In this document: piece by piece, positions 23,769 through 32,339 of the stretch
Layout of the letters: the number at the start of each line of letters is the position of its first letter
Numbering within the stretch: the first letter of the stretch is position 1
Assembly (NCBI GenBank): GCA_902510635.1
Contig: CABXCB010000007.1
Coordinates: 1 to 32,824 of the forward strand
Direction of reading: 5' to 3'
Source of the DNA: an uncultured Pelagibacteraceae bacterium
GTDB lineage: Bacteria; Pseudomonadota; Alphaproteobacteria; Pelagibacterales; Pelagibacteraceae
DNA length: 32,824 nucleotides
Translations under genes and position numbers: made by a program
The notes under the pieces: generated by a model
What the model was told of the DNA's origin: nothing
What the model saw: the letters and a program-made list of their open reading frames with translations, nothing else
Databases searched by the model: none

Positions 23769-24764
23769 ATGAATTTCAAAAAACCAAAATTTTGGGATTA
23801 TCCAGGGTTATCTTTTTGGTCAATAGTATTATATCCTTTATCTCTTTTATTTCTATTCGGCTCTTTAATAAGTAAATTTTTAAAAATTCAAAAAAAATTC
23901 CCAATACCAATCATATGTGTGGGTAACATTTATATTGGTGGAACAGGAAAAACTCCTCTAGCCTCAGAAATATTTAATATTGTAAAATCGACTGGGAAAA
24001 ATCCAGCCTTTATAAAAAAAAGCTATAATTATTTATATGATGAAATAGAAATGTTAAAAAAAATTGGCAAGGTTTTTACAAATAAAAATAGAAAAAAAGC
24101 TATTGGATCATTAATTTCATCTGGATATAATGTTGCAATTTTAGATGATGGCTTTCAAGATTTTTCAATAAAAAAAAAAATTTCAATTTTATGTTTTAAT
24201 TCAAAACAGTTGATCGGAAATGGTTATATAATTCCATCTGGACCATTAAGGGAAGGTTTTCAATCAATTAAACGAGCTGATTGCATTGTTATTAATGGAA
24301 ATAAAAATTTAGAATTTGAAAATAAAATTAAAGAAATAAGCAAAAATATAAAAATATTTTATTCAAAATACAAAATAAAAAATTTAGATAAATTTAAAAA
24401 TAAAAAAGTTGTAGCTTTTGCTGGAATAGGTAATCCATCAAACTTTTTTGAATTATTAAAAGAAAATAATATTAATTTAAAAAAAACATATTCATTTCCA
24501 GATCATCATAATTATTCAGATGGAGATTATAGTTACCTTGTTGCAGACAAATTTATATTTACTGATTTTAAAAATAAAAAAGTAAATGAAGATGATGTGT
24601 TAATAATTACAACTGAAAAAGATTATTCAAGAATAAAGGATAAAATGAAACAAAGTTTTGATTATGTTGAAGTTGATTTGGAAATTTTATTAAAAGCAAA
24701 TTATGAAAATAATAAAATATTTTTTTCAATTTATTTTTATTTATATTTTATTTATTATTTTTAA
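23769..24764 (+). CDS. lpxK: Tetraacyldisaccharide 4'-kinase (LpxK), reduced form
   Basis: 331 residues. LpxK phosphorylates the 4' position of the lipid A disaccharide. The P-loop is VGNIYIGGTGKTPLASEI (GGTGKTP, 57-63) and the catalytic region AILDDGFQDFSI has D126 and D127, followed by GNGYIIPSGPLRE. Two things are odd. The usual Arg-Gly-Tyr-Gly to Gly-Asp-Glu-Pro region is shortened and altered (about 81-95, KKSYNYLYDEIE). The last 20 residues are encoded in DNA that also encodes the start of lpxL, a 62-nt overlap, and read as aromatic-rich low-complexity sequence. Confidence 0.9.
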   Translation: MNFKKPKFWDYPGLSFWSIVLYPLSLLFLFGSLISKFLKIQKKFPIPIICVGNIYIGGTGKTPLASEIFNIVKSTGKNPAFIKKSYNYLYDEIEMLKKIGKVFTNKNRKKAIGSLISSGYNVAILDDGFQDFSIKKKISILCFNSKQLIGNGYIIPSGPLREGFQSIKRADCIVINGNKNLEFENKIKEISKNIKIFYSKYKIKNLDKFKNKKVVAFAGIGNPSNFFELLKENNINLKKTYSFPDHHNYSDGDYSYLVADKFIFTDFKNKKVNEDDVLIITTEKDYSRIKDKMKQSFDYVEVDLEILLKANYENNKIFFSIYFYLYFIYYF

Positions 24765-25563
24765 AATAGTTGGATATAAAAATGCTTCAAACCTAGGAGC
24801 AATTATTGGAAAAAAAATTGGACCTTTATTTCGATCAAATACTATAATTCAAGCTAATTTAAAAAATTCCAATATTGGTAGCTCAGAAGAAGAAAGAAAA
24901 TCTATAATTATTAATATGTGGAGTAATTATGGAAGAATATTATCTGAATATGTTTATATAAAAAAATTTAGAAAAAATAATTTAGATCAATTCATTGAAA
25001 TCGAAGGATTAAATTATTTAAATGAAATTAAAAATAATAATGAACAAGCAGTATTTATATCAGGACATTTTAATAACTTCGAACTAATGGCAATGGAAAT
25101 AGAAAAAGCAGGTATAAATTTATGTGCAATTTATAGGCCTCTTAATAACCCATTTTTAAATATTATTATGGAAAACATTAGAAAAAATTATATATGTAAA
25201 AATCAAATAAAAAAGGGCAAGAGTGGGACTAGAGATTTGCTAAATTTATTAAAAAAAAATTATTCTGCAGCATTAATGATTGATCAAAGAATAAGTGAAG
25301 GAGATGATATAGATCTCTTTAATCGTTCTGCAAAAACTACAACAATACCAGCTCAATTAGTAAAAAAATATGGCTACTCTATTATTCCAGTTTATATAGA
25401 AAGAGTTAAAAATTATCATTTTAAATTATATTTTAATAAACCATTGAAATTTGCTGATAATTCTTCTACTCAAAAGATAACGCTAGAGCTTAATAAAGTA
25501 TTAGAAAAAATGATTTTAAAAAACCCTGATCAGTGGATTTGGTCACATGACCGATGGAAATAA
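24703..25563 (+). CDS. lpxL: Lipid A late acyltransferase (LpxL/HtrB family)
   Basis: 286 residues. The N-terminal helix (about 5-22) anchors it in the inner membrane. The catalytic H-x4-D/E motif is SGHFNNFELM (H122, E127), and the acceptor-binding block is YRPLNNPFLN. The C-terminus has the family's DQWIWSHDRWK. It adds a secondary acyl chain to Kdo2-lipid IVA. The ATG lies inside lpxK; a later start would remove the conserved membrane helix, so 24703 is kept. LpxL and LpxM cannot be separated by eye. Confidence 0.92.
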   Translation: MKIIKYFFQFIFIYILFIIFKIVGYKNASNLGAIIGKKIGPLFRSNTIIQANLKNSNIGSSEEERKSIIINMWSNYGRILSEYVYIKKFRKNNLDQFIEIEGLNYLNEIKNNNEQAVFISGHFNNFELMAMEIEKAGINLCAIYRPLNNPFLNIIMENIRKNYICKNQIKKGKSGTRDLLNLLKKNYSAALMIDQRISEGDDIDLFNRSAKTTTIPAQLVKKYGYSIIPVYIERVKNYHFKLYFNKPLKFADNSSTQKITLELNKVLEKMILKNPDQWIWSHDRWK

Positions 25564-25564
25564 A

Positions 25565-25765
25565 TCAACTTTTTTTAGTTAGTGCTTCTCTTTTTTTTGA
25601 AGCCTCAACATAAGAAAAATATGGCTCTTGAAGTTCAACATTCCAATAATTTAGTTTATCTAAGAATATTTTCTTTCCAGAAATTGCACAAATAACGTGA
25701 TCACCTTCTTCAAGAATCTCAAAATTATTTGGTAAATATTTTATTCTAGCTAATTTATTTCTCAT
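25565..25765 (-). CDS. DUF2093 family small protein
   Basis: 66 residues. The motif KYLPNNFEILEEGDHVICAISGKKIFLDKLNYWNVELQEPYFSYVEA matches DUF2093, a small family confined mainly to alphaproteobacteria. Its function is unknown; no membrane segment is present. In this window it sits tail to tail with lpxL (one base between the stops) and head to head with purD. Confidence 0.88.
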   Translation of the reverse strand: MRNKLARIKYLPNNFEILEEGDHVICAISGKKIFLDKLNYWNVELQEPYFSYVEASKKREALTKKS

Positions 25766-25786
25766 TATATAGAAATGTATTTATAT

Positions 25787-27052
25787 ATGATTATTTGTAT
25801 CATTGGAAGTGGAGGCAGAGAACACGCTATATGTAAAAAAATTTCTCTTTCCTCAAAAATAAGTAAATTATACTGCATGCCAGGTAACGCTGGGACTCAA
25901 CAAATTGCAGAAAACATAGATATAGATATTAATAATTTCGAAAAAATTCTAAAATTTTTAAAGGACTCAAAAGTTGATTTGGTTATAGTTGGCCCCGAAA
26001 AACCATTAGTAAACGGTATTGTAGATTATTTAGAAAGTAATAATATTAAAGTTTTTGGTCCTAGAAAAATTCCTTCACAATTAGAAGGATCAAAAATTTT
26101 CACAAAGAATATTTGTAAAAAATACAATATACCAACAGCCAAGTTTGGAGTCTTTGAAAAAAAAGAAAGAGCTATAAATTTTTTAGAAAATTCTAAATTT
26201 CCAATTGTTATTAAAGCAGATGGTTTAGCTTCAGGAAAAGGGGTCTATATATCAAAAAATATAACGGAAGGAAAAGAAGCAGTTAATGAAATTTTCAATG
26301 GAAAATTCGGTATAGCAAAAAAAATACTAGTTGAAGAATTTATAAATGGTGAAGAAATGAGTTTTTTTATTGTTTGTGATGGAAAAAATTTTAAAATCTT
26401 TAAAACTGCACAAGATCATAAAAGAGTTAATGAAGGAGATAAAGGAAAAAATACTGGAGGAATGGGAGCTTATAGTCCATCAGGATTAATAAATGAAATA
26501 TTAGAAAATAAAATTATTAATAAAATTATTTCTCCAACTTTAAATGCAATAGAAGAAATGGGTGAAAAATATAAAGGATTTCTTTATGCTGGATTAATGA
26601 TAGTAAATAACGAACCTTTTCTGATTGAGTATAATGTAAGAATGGGAGATCCTGAATGCCAAACCATATTACCTCTTTTAAAAACTGATTTAATTGATGT
26701 TTGTAATGCATGTTGTGATGAAAATTTAAAAAATTTAAATATAGAATGGAGAGAGGAAAAAAGTCTATGCATTGTCTTATGTTCAAATGGATATCCTGAA
26801 AAATTCACAAATAATGTTCAAATAGATAACTTACATAAATTAAAATTAAATAATAACGATTTTATTTTTCATGCAGGAACTAAAGAAAAAGGAAATAAAA
26901 TATTTTCTAATGGAGGGAGAGTTTTAAACTTTGTTTCTTTATCTAGTTCATTTAAAAATTCAAGAGAGAGTGCCATAAAGTTAATAAATCAATTAAACTG
27001 GAAAAATGGTTTTTTTAGAAAAGATATTGGTTATAAAATAATAGATAAATGA
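25787..27052 (+). CDS. purD: Phosphoribosylamine-glycine ligase
   Basis: 421 residues from the ATG at 25787. The upstream in-frame ATG at 25775 adds four residues (MYLY), but family members start directly before the IIGSGGREHA block, so 25787 is preferred. PurD makes glycinamide ribonucleotide in purine synthesis. IIGSGGREHAIC (N-domain), FPIVIKADGLASGKGV (ATP-grasp) and YNVRMGDPECQTILPLL are the family signatures. Its stop overlaps the rsmD start (ATGA). Confidence 0.97.
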   Translation: MIICIIGSGGREHAICKKISLSSKISKLYCMPGNAGTQQIAENIDIDINNFEKILKFLKDSKVDLVIVGPEKPLVNGIVDYLESNNIKVFGPRKIPSQLEGSKIFTKNICKKYNIPTAKFGVFEKKERAINFLENSKFPIVIKADGLASGKGVYISKNITEGKEAVNEIFNGKFGIAKKILVEEFINGEEMSFFIVCDGKNFKIFKTAQDHKRVNEGDKGKNTGGMGAYSPSGLINEILENKIINKIISPTLNAIEEMGEKYKGFLYAGLMIVNNEPFLIEYNVRMGDPECQTILPLLKTDLIDVCNACCDENLKNLNIEWREEKSLCIVLCSNGYPEKFTNNVQIDNLHKLKLNNNDFIFHAGTKEKGNKIFSNGGRVLNFVSLSSSFKNSRESAIKLINQLNWKNGFFRKDIGYKIIDK

Positions 27053-27615
27053 GAATAATAGGTGGATCATTTAAAGGTACTAAAATCTTTGAAGCTTTTG
27101 ACAAAAACACTAGACCATTAAAAGATGTAGTTAAAGAATCTATTTTAAATATTCTTGAACATTCAAAAGACTCAAAAATAAATATCAATAATTCATTAGT
27201 TCTTGATTTGTTTTCGGGGACTGGATCTTTTGGTTTAGAGTGTATTTCTAGAGGTGCATCAAAAGTTTACTTCTTTGAAAATTATAATCAATCATTAGAA
27301 ATATTACAAAAAAATATAAAAAAATTAAAATGTGAAAAAAAAGCAATAGTATTTAATGAAGATGCATTTAATTTTTATAAAAATAATGAATTAAAGAATT
27401 TAAATTTAGATTTAATTTTTTTAGATCCTCCATATAAAGAAGAAAATATAAAAATAATTTTAGAAAACATAGCTAAACAAAAATTATTAAAAGAATCTGG
27501 ATTAATTGTATTGCATCGTCACAAAAAAGCAAAATATGATATTAGTAATAAATTTACTATTATAAAATCTGTTAAATATGGAATTTCAAAAATAATATTT
27601 ATTAAAATTAATTAA
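27049..27615 (+). CDS. rsmD: 16S rRNA (guanine-966-N2)-methyltransferase
   Basis: 188 residues. The start MRIIGGSFKG is typical of RsmD. The SAM loop is LDLFSGTGSFGLEC (52-65) and the catalytic motif IV is FLDPPYKE (DPPY, 126-129). TRPLKDVVKESILNIL (21-36) is also conserved. It methylates G966 of 16S rRNA. It overlaps purD by 4 nt and the convergent pgi by 8 nt. Confidence 0.95.
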   Translation: MRIIGGSFKGTKIFEAFDKNTRPLKDVVKESILNILEHSKDSKININNSLVLDLFSGTGSFGLECISRGASKVYFFENYNQSLEILQKNIKKLKCEKKAIVFNEDAFNFYKNNELKNLNLDLIFLDPPYKEENIKIILENIAKQKLLKESGLIVLHRHKKAKYDISNKFTIIKSVKYGISKIIFIKIN

Positions 27616-28771
27616 ATAAAATTTTCTTAGTTTCTTTTTTTATAAGTTCAACAGATGGTTGATCAAATGGATTAACATTTAAAGCTCTTCCTAATAAAAT
27701 TGTTTCCAAAATAAAAAAACAAAATAATTCCCCCATCACCTCCTCATTTCTTGTTTTTACTTCAAAAGATCTGAAAGGTAATTTTTTTTTATAAAAGACT
27801 TTTTCAGTTGCAATTTTTTGTGCATAAATAATTTTGGAAAAAGATTTATTTTTTAAATAACTATGAGTTTTTTGTAAAAATTTATTATTTACCTTATCTG
27901 AGATTTTATCATTGGTAGAAAAAAAAGTAAAAAAATTATTCTTTGGTCCATCTAAATATAATTGCATTAAACTATGATTATCACTTGGCATAGTAGATAT
28001 AACAGGAAGAATACCATTTGATTTTTTTCCTAGACTTTCGGCAACTAATTGCTGGTACCACTTAAATAAGTTTTCCGACTTATAATCATAATTCAAAATT
28101 ATTGAATTAAATTTTTTTTCTTTAACAAATTTTGAAATTGCACTTACATTTTTAATTAATTCATTTAAAAAAATTTTATTATTTATTAAATAATTTAATC
28201 TTTTAAATTTTCTTTCGTTTAGACCCATAATTTCTGCAGGTAACATGCCAACCTCTGATAAAACAGAATAACGTCCTCCAATAAAATTTTTATGCTCAAT
28301 AACTTCTGCTTTTAGATCACTAGCAAGATTTTTTAAATAGTTTTTCTTATTTTCAGTAATAAAAATATTTTTACTACCATTTATTAATGAATTCGAATTT
28401 ACAATTGTTTCTAGAGTGTTTCCAGATTTAGATATAATAATATTGGTTGCTTTTATTTTTTTTTTATAATTATTAAATTTTGAATTTAAATTATTAATAA
28501 ATATAAATTTTTTTTTTATCTTATGATTTAGAAATTGATATATTGCTTCAGTTCCTAAAATTGACCCTCCCATTCCAATCAATCGAAAATTTTTACTTTT
28601 ACAAATTTTTCTAATTTGTTTTTTTGTATAACTATATTCGTAATTTGTTTTTAAAGATTCAAATAGTTTAATTTTTTTAAACCAATTCTGATTTTTAAAG
28701 TTTTTTAAAGTTTTTAAGTTTTTTAATTTTGAAATATTAAAATTTTTAAATTTAATATTTGAAGTTAACAT
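27608..28771 (-). CDS. pgi: Glucose-6-phosphate isomerase, compact form
   Basis: 387 residues, compared with about 550 for E. coli Pgi. It interconverts glucose-6-phosphate and fructose-6-phosphate. FRLIGMGGSILGTEAIYQFL matches the sugar-phosphate (SIS) domain, GGRYSVLSEVGMLPAEIMG is the first Pgi signature, and NPFDQPSVELIKK (FDQPSVE, 369-375) is the C-terminal signature. The first about 60 residues are low-complexity (Lys, Asn, Phe, Leu). It is 2 nt downstream of the DUF3035 lipoprotein gene and ends the ribF-ileS-lspA run. Confidence 0.93.
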   Translation of the reverse strand: MLTSNIKFKNFNISKLKNLKTLKNFKNQNWFKKIKLFESLKTNYEYSYTKKQIRKICKSKNFRLIGMGGSILGTEAIYQFLNHKIKKKFIFINNLNSKFNNYKKKIKATNIIISKSGNTLETIVNSNSLINGSKNIFITENKKNYLKNLASDLKAEVIEHKNFIGGRYSVLSEVGMLPAEIMGLNERKFKRLNYLINNKIFLNELIKNVSAISKFVKEKKFNSIILNYDYKSENLFKWYQQLVAESLGKKSNGILPVISTMPSDNHSLMQLYLDGPKNNFFTFFSTNDKISDKVNNKFLQKTHSYLKNKSFSKIIYAQKIATEKVFYKKKLPFRSFEVKTRNEEVMGELFCFFILETILLGRALNVNPFDQPSVELIKKETKKILFN

Positions 28772-28773
28772 AA

Positions 28774-29106
28774 TTAATCATTTATTTTTTCTAATATTGA
28801 TTTTTCTAAATTGTTTTGATTTTTGTTACTTTTGTTAGTATTTGTTTCTTGATTTTCTTCAATTTTCAAAACTTTTTTAATATCTAGAGATTTTTCTTCT
28901 TCAATTTTTTCATTTTGGACTTCTTGATCAAGCGGTACTGGCAGCTCATCCATATCTGGTGGGACGGTTAAAGGATTTTTTTTTTCTACCAAAAATTCAT
29001 CACTATTATCAGATCTTTTTTTTCCTTGAAGAGCATTTTTTGCATTAGTGCAAGAAAACAAAAAAAGTATTGAAAATAAAAATATAATTATTTTTTTAAA
29101 TCTCAT
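28774..29106 (-). CDS. DUF3035 (BamF-like) lipoprotein
   Basis: 110 residues. The signal peptide ends in a lipobox-like LFSC (Cys19). The mature N-terminus, GKKRSDNSDEFLVEKKNPLTVPPDMDELPVP, matches the DUF3035 pattern (Asp-Glu-Phe ... Pro-Leu ... Pro-Pro) of the BamF lipoprotein, a subunit of the outer-membrane protein assembly complex described in Caulobacter. The C-terminal half is acidic, Asn-rich and probably disordered. It overlaps lspA by 11 nt; LspA is the peptidase that would mature it. Confidence 0.8.
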   Translation of the reverse strand: MRFKKIIIFLFSILFLFSCTNAKNALQGKKRSDNSDEFLVEKKNPLTVPPDMDELPVPLDQEVQNEKIEEEKSLDIKKVLKIEENQETNTNKSNKNQNNLEKSILEKIND

Positions 29107-29590
29107 TATTCTTTTTATAGTTCAATAATTCAGCAAAAATAAGACAAAAAATCCCTAAGGATATAAATATATCAGCAACATTAAAAACAAACCAATGATA
29201 GCCTTTATAGCTGATATCTATAAAATCTGGTACAGCAGAATAGTAAATACGATCAAATAGATTTCCAAGTGATCCTCCTAATATAATTGAAAAAAAGTAT
29301 ACACTATTATCATTTGCTTTTATGATAAAATATATAATTAATAAATTAATAAAAATTATTAAGATGGTAATCAAATTGTATATATCTGATTGATCAAAAG
29401 ACAGTAATCCAAAACCTATACCACTATTCCAAACTAAAATTAAATTGATATGAGAATTTATATTTACTTGTACATTACCAGTTTCTTCTAAAATAGATAA
29501 TATATATAATTTTGAAATTCTATCCGCTAAAAAAATAAATAAAATAATTCCAAAGTATAAAATAGTTTTTTTTGAAAAAAATTTATTCAT
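29096..29590 (-). CDS. lspA: Lipoprotein signal peptidase (signal peptidase II)
   Basis: 164 residues with four helices. The catalytic aspartates are D122 (AVPDFIDI) and D140 (FNVADIFI), and the helper blocks are SGIGFGLLS (56-64) and GGSLGNLFDRI (105-115). It removes signal peptides from prolipoproteins such as those at 7489-7806 and 28774-29106. It lies 12 nt after ileS, the classic ribF-ileS-lspA order of proteobacteria. Confidence 0.97.
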   Translation of the reverse strand: MNKFFSKKTILYFGIILFIFLADRISKLYILSILEETGNVQVNINSHINLILVWNSGIGFGLLSFDQSDIYNLITILIIFINLLIIYFIIKANDNSVYFFSIILGGSLGNLFDRIYYSAVPDFIDISYKGYHWFVFNVADIFISLGIFCLIFAELLNYKKNNEI

Positions 29591-29602
29591 TAACTATTAA
29601 TA

Positions 29603-32335
29603 TTAAATATCCCCATGTCTTTCACATTTATCTTTTTTTATTTTCCAACAAACACTACATTTTTTACCTTCGGCTTTATTTGTCTCAATGAAAATTTCTT
29701 CTGAATTTTCTGTTTCAATTTTATCTATCTTAGCACCTGATGTGATGCATAGCTCAGCAAAATCTATTCCTTTAGAAAGGGTAAGTAGTTTATTATTTAA
29801 AAGTATTTTTAAATTTGCCTCTAAGCTTGAACCAATTTCTTTTGATGCTCTTTTTAGTTCTATGCTACTGTTACATTTATCTCTTATTTTTATAAGTTCA
29901 ATCCACTTATTGTTTAAATCTTGGTTTTCCCAGTTTGATGGGATAATTGGAAATTTTTCAAGGTGAATACTTTCTTTTTCTCCAATTTTTAAAAGTGAAT
30001 AAATTTCCTCAGTTGTAAAAGATAGCACAGGCGCGAGCCATTTTAATAATATTTCAAGAATAATATTTAAAAATTTTATTGTTGAAATTCTTTTCTTGCT
30101 GTCTAATAAATCGCAATACAATGTGTCCTTTCTTATATCGAAATAAAATGCTGATAGATCTGACGTACAAAAACTTAATATTTCTTTATACAGAGTGTGA
30201 AAATTATATTTTTCAAAATTTTTTTCAAATGAAATATTAAGATTATAAATTTTATGTAACATATATTGTTCTAACTCTGGAAAATCTCTAATGTTAATTT
30301 TTTCAAAATCCACTTTTTCGAATTTGTCATTTAAATTTCCTAGAATATATCTAAAAGTATTCCTTATTTTTCTATAAGATTCTGCGTGCTGTTCTAAAAT
30401 TGAATAATCTACTCTTAAATCTTCAGCATAATCAGATGTAGCAACCCAAATTCTTAAAATGTCAGCTCCATATTTTTTTAAAATATCTTCAGGTGAAATA
30501 ATATTGCCAAGAGATTTTGACATCTTTAAACCTTTTCCATCAACAACAAACCCATGTGATAAAATAGAATCAAATGGAGCTCTACCTCTCGTTCCACAAG
30601 ACTCTAATAATGATGAGTGAAACCATCCTCTATGCTGATCTGAACCTTCAAGATACATCGAAGCAGGCCATTTTAAATCTTCTCTTTTTTCAAGAACATA
30701 TGCATGAGTTGAGCCACTATCAAACCAAACTTCAACGATATCAGTCATTTTTTGATAGTCTTTACTTTTATATTTTTTACCTAAAAATTTTTGGGTGTCT
30801 TCTTCAAACCAACAGTCTGCTCCTTCTTTTTCAAAAATAGCTGCAATATTTTCAGTAACTTGATCATCAACCAAAACTTCATTTGTTTCTTTTGATATAA
30901 AGACAGGAATAGGCACACCCCACACTCTTTGTCTTGAAACACACCAATCGGGTCTCAATTCAATCATAGATCTTAATCTTTCTTTGCCTTTGCTTGGATA
31001 GAAATTAGTTTCATCTATTGACTTTAAAGCCTTTTTTCTCAAACCATGACTCTCCATTGAAATGAACCACTGGGGTGTTGCTCTATGAACCAAAGGAGCT
31101 TTTGAACGCCAGGAGTGAGGATATGAATGAACTAATTCACCACTAGACAATAATTTTTTTTGTTCTTTTAAATTTTCTATAACTATTTTATTTGCCTTGA
31201 AAATATGTATTCCTTCAAATTTTGGTACATGTTTTGTATATTTTCCATCATCATCAACTGTTTCTTCAGCTTTAATATTATTTTTTAAACATAAATTAAA
31301 ATCATCAGGCCCATGACTAGGCGCACAATGAACAATGCCTGAGCCTTGTTCTATTGTAACAAAATTTGCACTTAACATGGGTATATCATAGTCAAATCCA
31401 ATTTTTGAAAATGGATGTTTGCATATAGTTCCTTCGAAATCTTTTCCTGAAAAAGTTAAAACCTTGCTAAATTTTTTAATATTACAATCTTTTGTTAAAG
31501 ATTTTAACAAATCTTCAGCTACTATTATTTTTTTATCTTTAAAATCTGTTTGATCTTCTATTTTAATAATTACATATTTTAAATTTTCATTATATGCCAA
31601 GGCCCTATTAGCGGGTATTGTCCATGGGGTTGTTGTCCAAATTATAACTTCACTATTTAAAAGTTTTTCATTTTTTGATTTTTTAATATTGAAAGCTGTA
31701 TAAATTGTATCAGACTTATGATCCATATATTCAACTTCTGCATCTGCTAGTGCTGTTTTTTCCACAGTTGACCAAAGTACAGGCTTATAACCCCTGTAAA
31801 GACTTCCTTCTTTTAAAAATTTTCCAAGCTCTCTAACTATTTGAGCCTCAGCATCAAAACTCATTGTAGAGTAATAGTTTTCCCAGTCGCCTACCACACC
31901 AAGTCTTTTAAATTGCTTTTTATGTACCTCAATCCATTTAGTTGCAAAATCTCTGCATTCTTTTCTAAATTCATTTATTGGAATTTCATTTTTATTTTTT
32001 TTATTTTTTTTATATTGTTCCTCAATCTTCCATTCAATTGGAAGACCATGACAATCCCAACCTGGCACATAAACTGAGTCTTCTCCTTTCATTTGATGAA
32101 ATTTTACTATTAAATCTTTAAGAATTTTATTAAGGGCAGTACCCATATGTATATCTCCATTGGCATATGGGGGGCCATCATGGAGAACAAACTTTTCTTT
32201 TCCTTTGCTCGATGACCTTAACTTTTTATATAAGTCAATTTTATCCCAATAATCAACTATTCCAGGTTCTTTGTTCTGCAAATTTGCTTTCATAGAAAAA
32301 ACAGTTTTGGGAAGATTAATATTACTTTTGCTCAT
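29603..32335 (-). CDS. ileS: Isoleucyl-tRNA synthetase
   Basis: 910 residues, class I synthetase. The HIGH motif is DIHMGTA (H63-T66 in the strand GPPYANGDIHMG) and the KMSKS loop is KGLKMSKSLGN at about residue 604. The CP1 editing domain is present (TTPWTIPANRALAY). The C-terminus is short: the zinc ribbon is reduced to CSVCWKIKKDKCERHGDI, three Cys and a His, where most bacterial IleS have four Cys and a longer spacer. It begins 4 nt after ribF. Confidence 0.98.
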   Translation of the reverse strand: MSKSNINLPKTVFSMKANLQNKEPGIVDYWDKIDLYKKLRSSSKGKEKFVLHDGPPYANGDIHMGTALNKILKDLIVKFHQMKGEDSVYVPGWDCHGLPIEWKIEEQYKKNKKNKNEIPINEFRKECRDFATKWIEVHKKQFKRLGVVGDWENYYSTMSFDAEAQIVRELGKFLKEGSLYRGYKPVLWSTVEKTALADAEVEYMDHKSDTIYTAFNIKKSKNEKLLNSEVIIWTTTPWTIPANRALAYNENLKYVIIKIEDQTDFKDKKIIVAEDLLKSLTKDCNIKKFSKVLTFSGKDFEGTICKHPFSKIGFDYDIPMLSANFVTIEQGSGIVHCAPSHGPDDFNLCLKNNIKAEETVDDDGKYTKHVPKFEGIHIFKANKIVIENLKEQKKLLSSGELVHSYPHSWRSKAPLVHRATPQWFISMESHGLRKKALKSIDETNFYPSKGKERLRSMIELRPDWCVSRQRVWGVPIPVFISKETNEVLVDDQVTENIAAIFEKEGADCWFEEDTQKFLGKKYKSKDYQKMTDIVEVWFDSGSTHAYVLEKREDLKWPASMYLEGSDQHRGWFHSSLLESCGTRGRAPFDSILSHGFVVDGKGLKMSKSLGNIISPEDILKKYGADILRIWVATSDYAEDLRVDYSILEQHAESYRKIRNTFRYILGNLNDKFEKVDFEKINIRDFPELEQYMLHKIYNLNISFEKNFEKYNFHTLYKEILSFCTSDLSAFYFDIRKDTLYCDLLDSKKRISTIKFLNIILEILLKWLAPVLSFTTEEIYSLLKIGEKESIHLEKFPIIPSNWENQDLNNKWIELIKIRDKCNSSIELKRASKEIGSSLEANLKILLNNKLLTLSKGIDFAELCITSGAKIDKIETENSEEIFIETNKAEGKKCSVCWKIKKDKCERHGDI

Positions 32336-32339
32336 TTTT

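Noticed and set aside
25775..25786. ATG at 25775 as start of purD
   Set aside because: Adds four residues not seen in the family; the ATG at 25787 directly precedes the conserved nucleotide-binding start.
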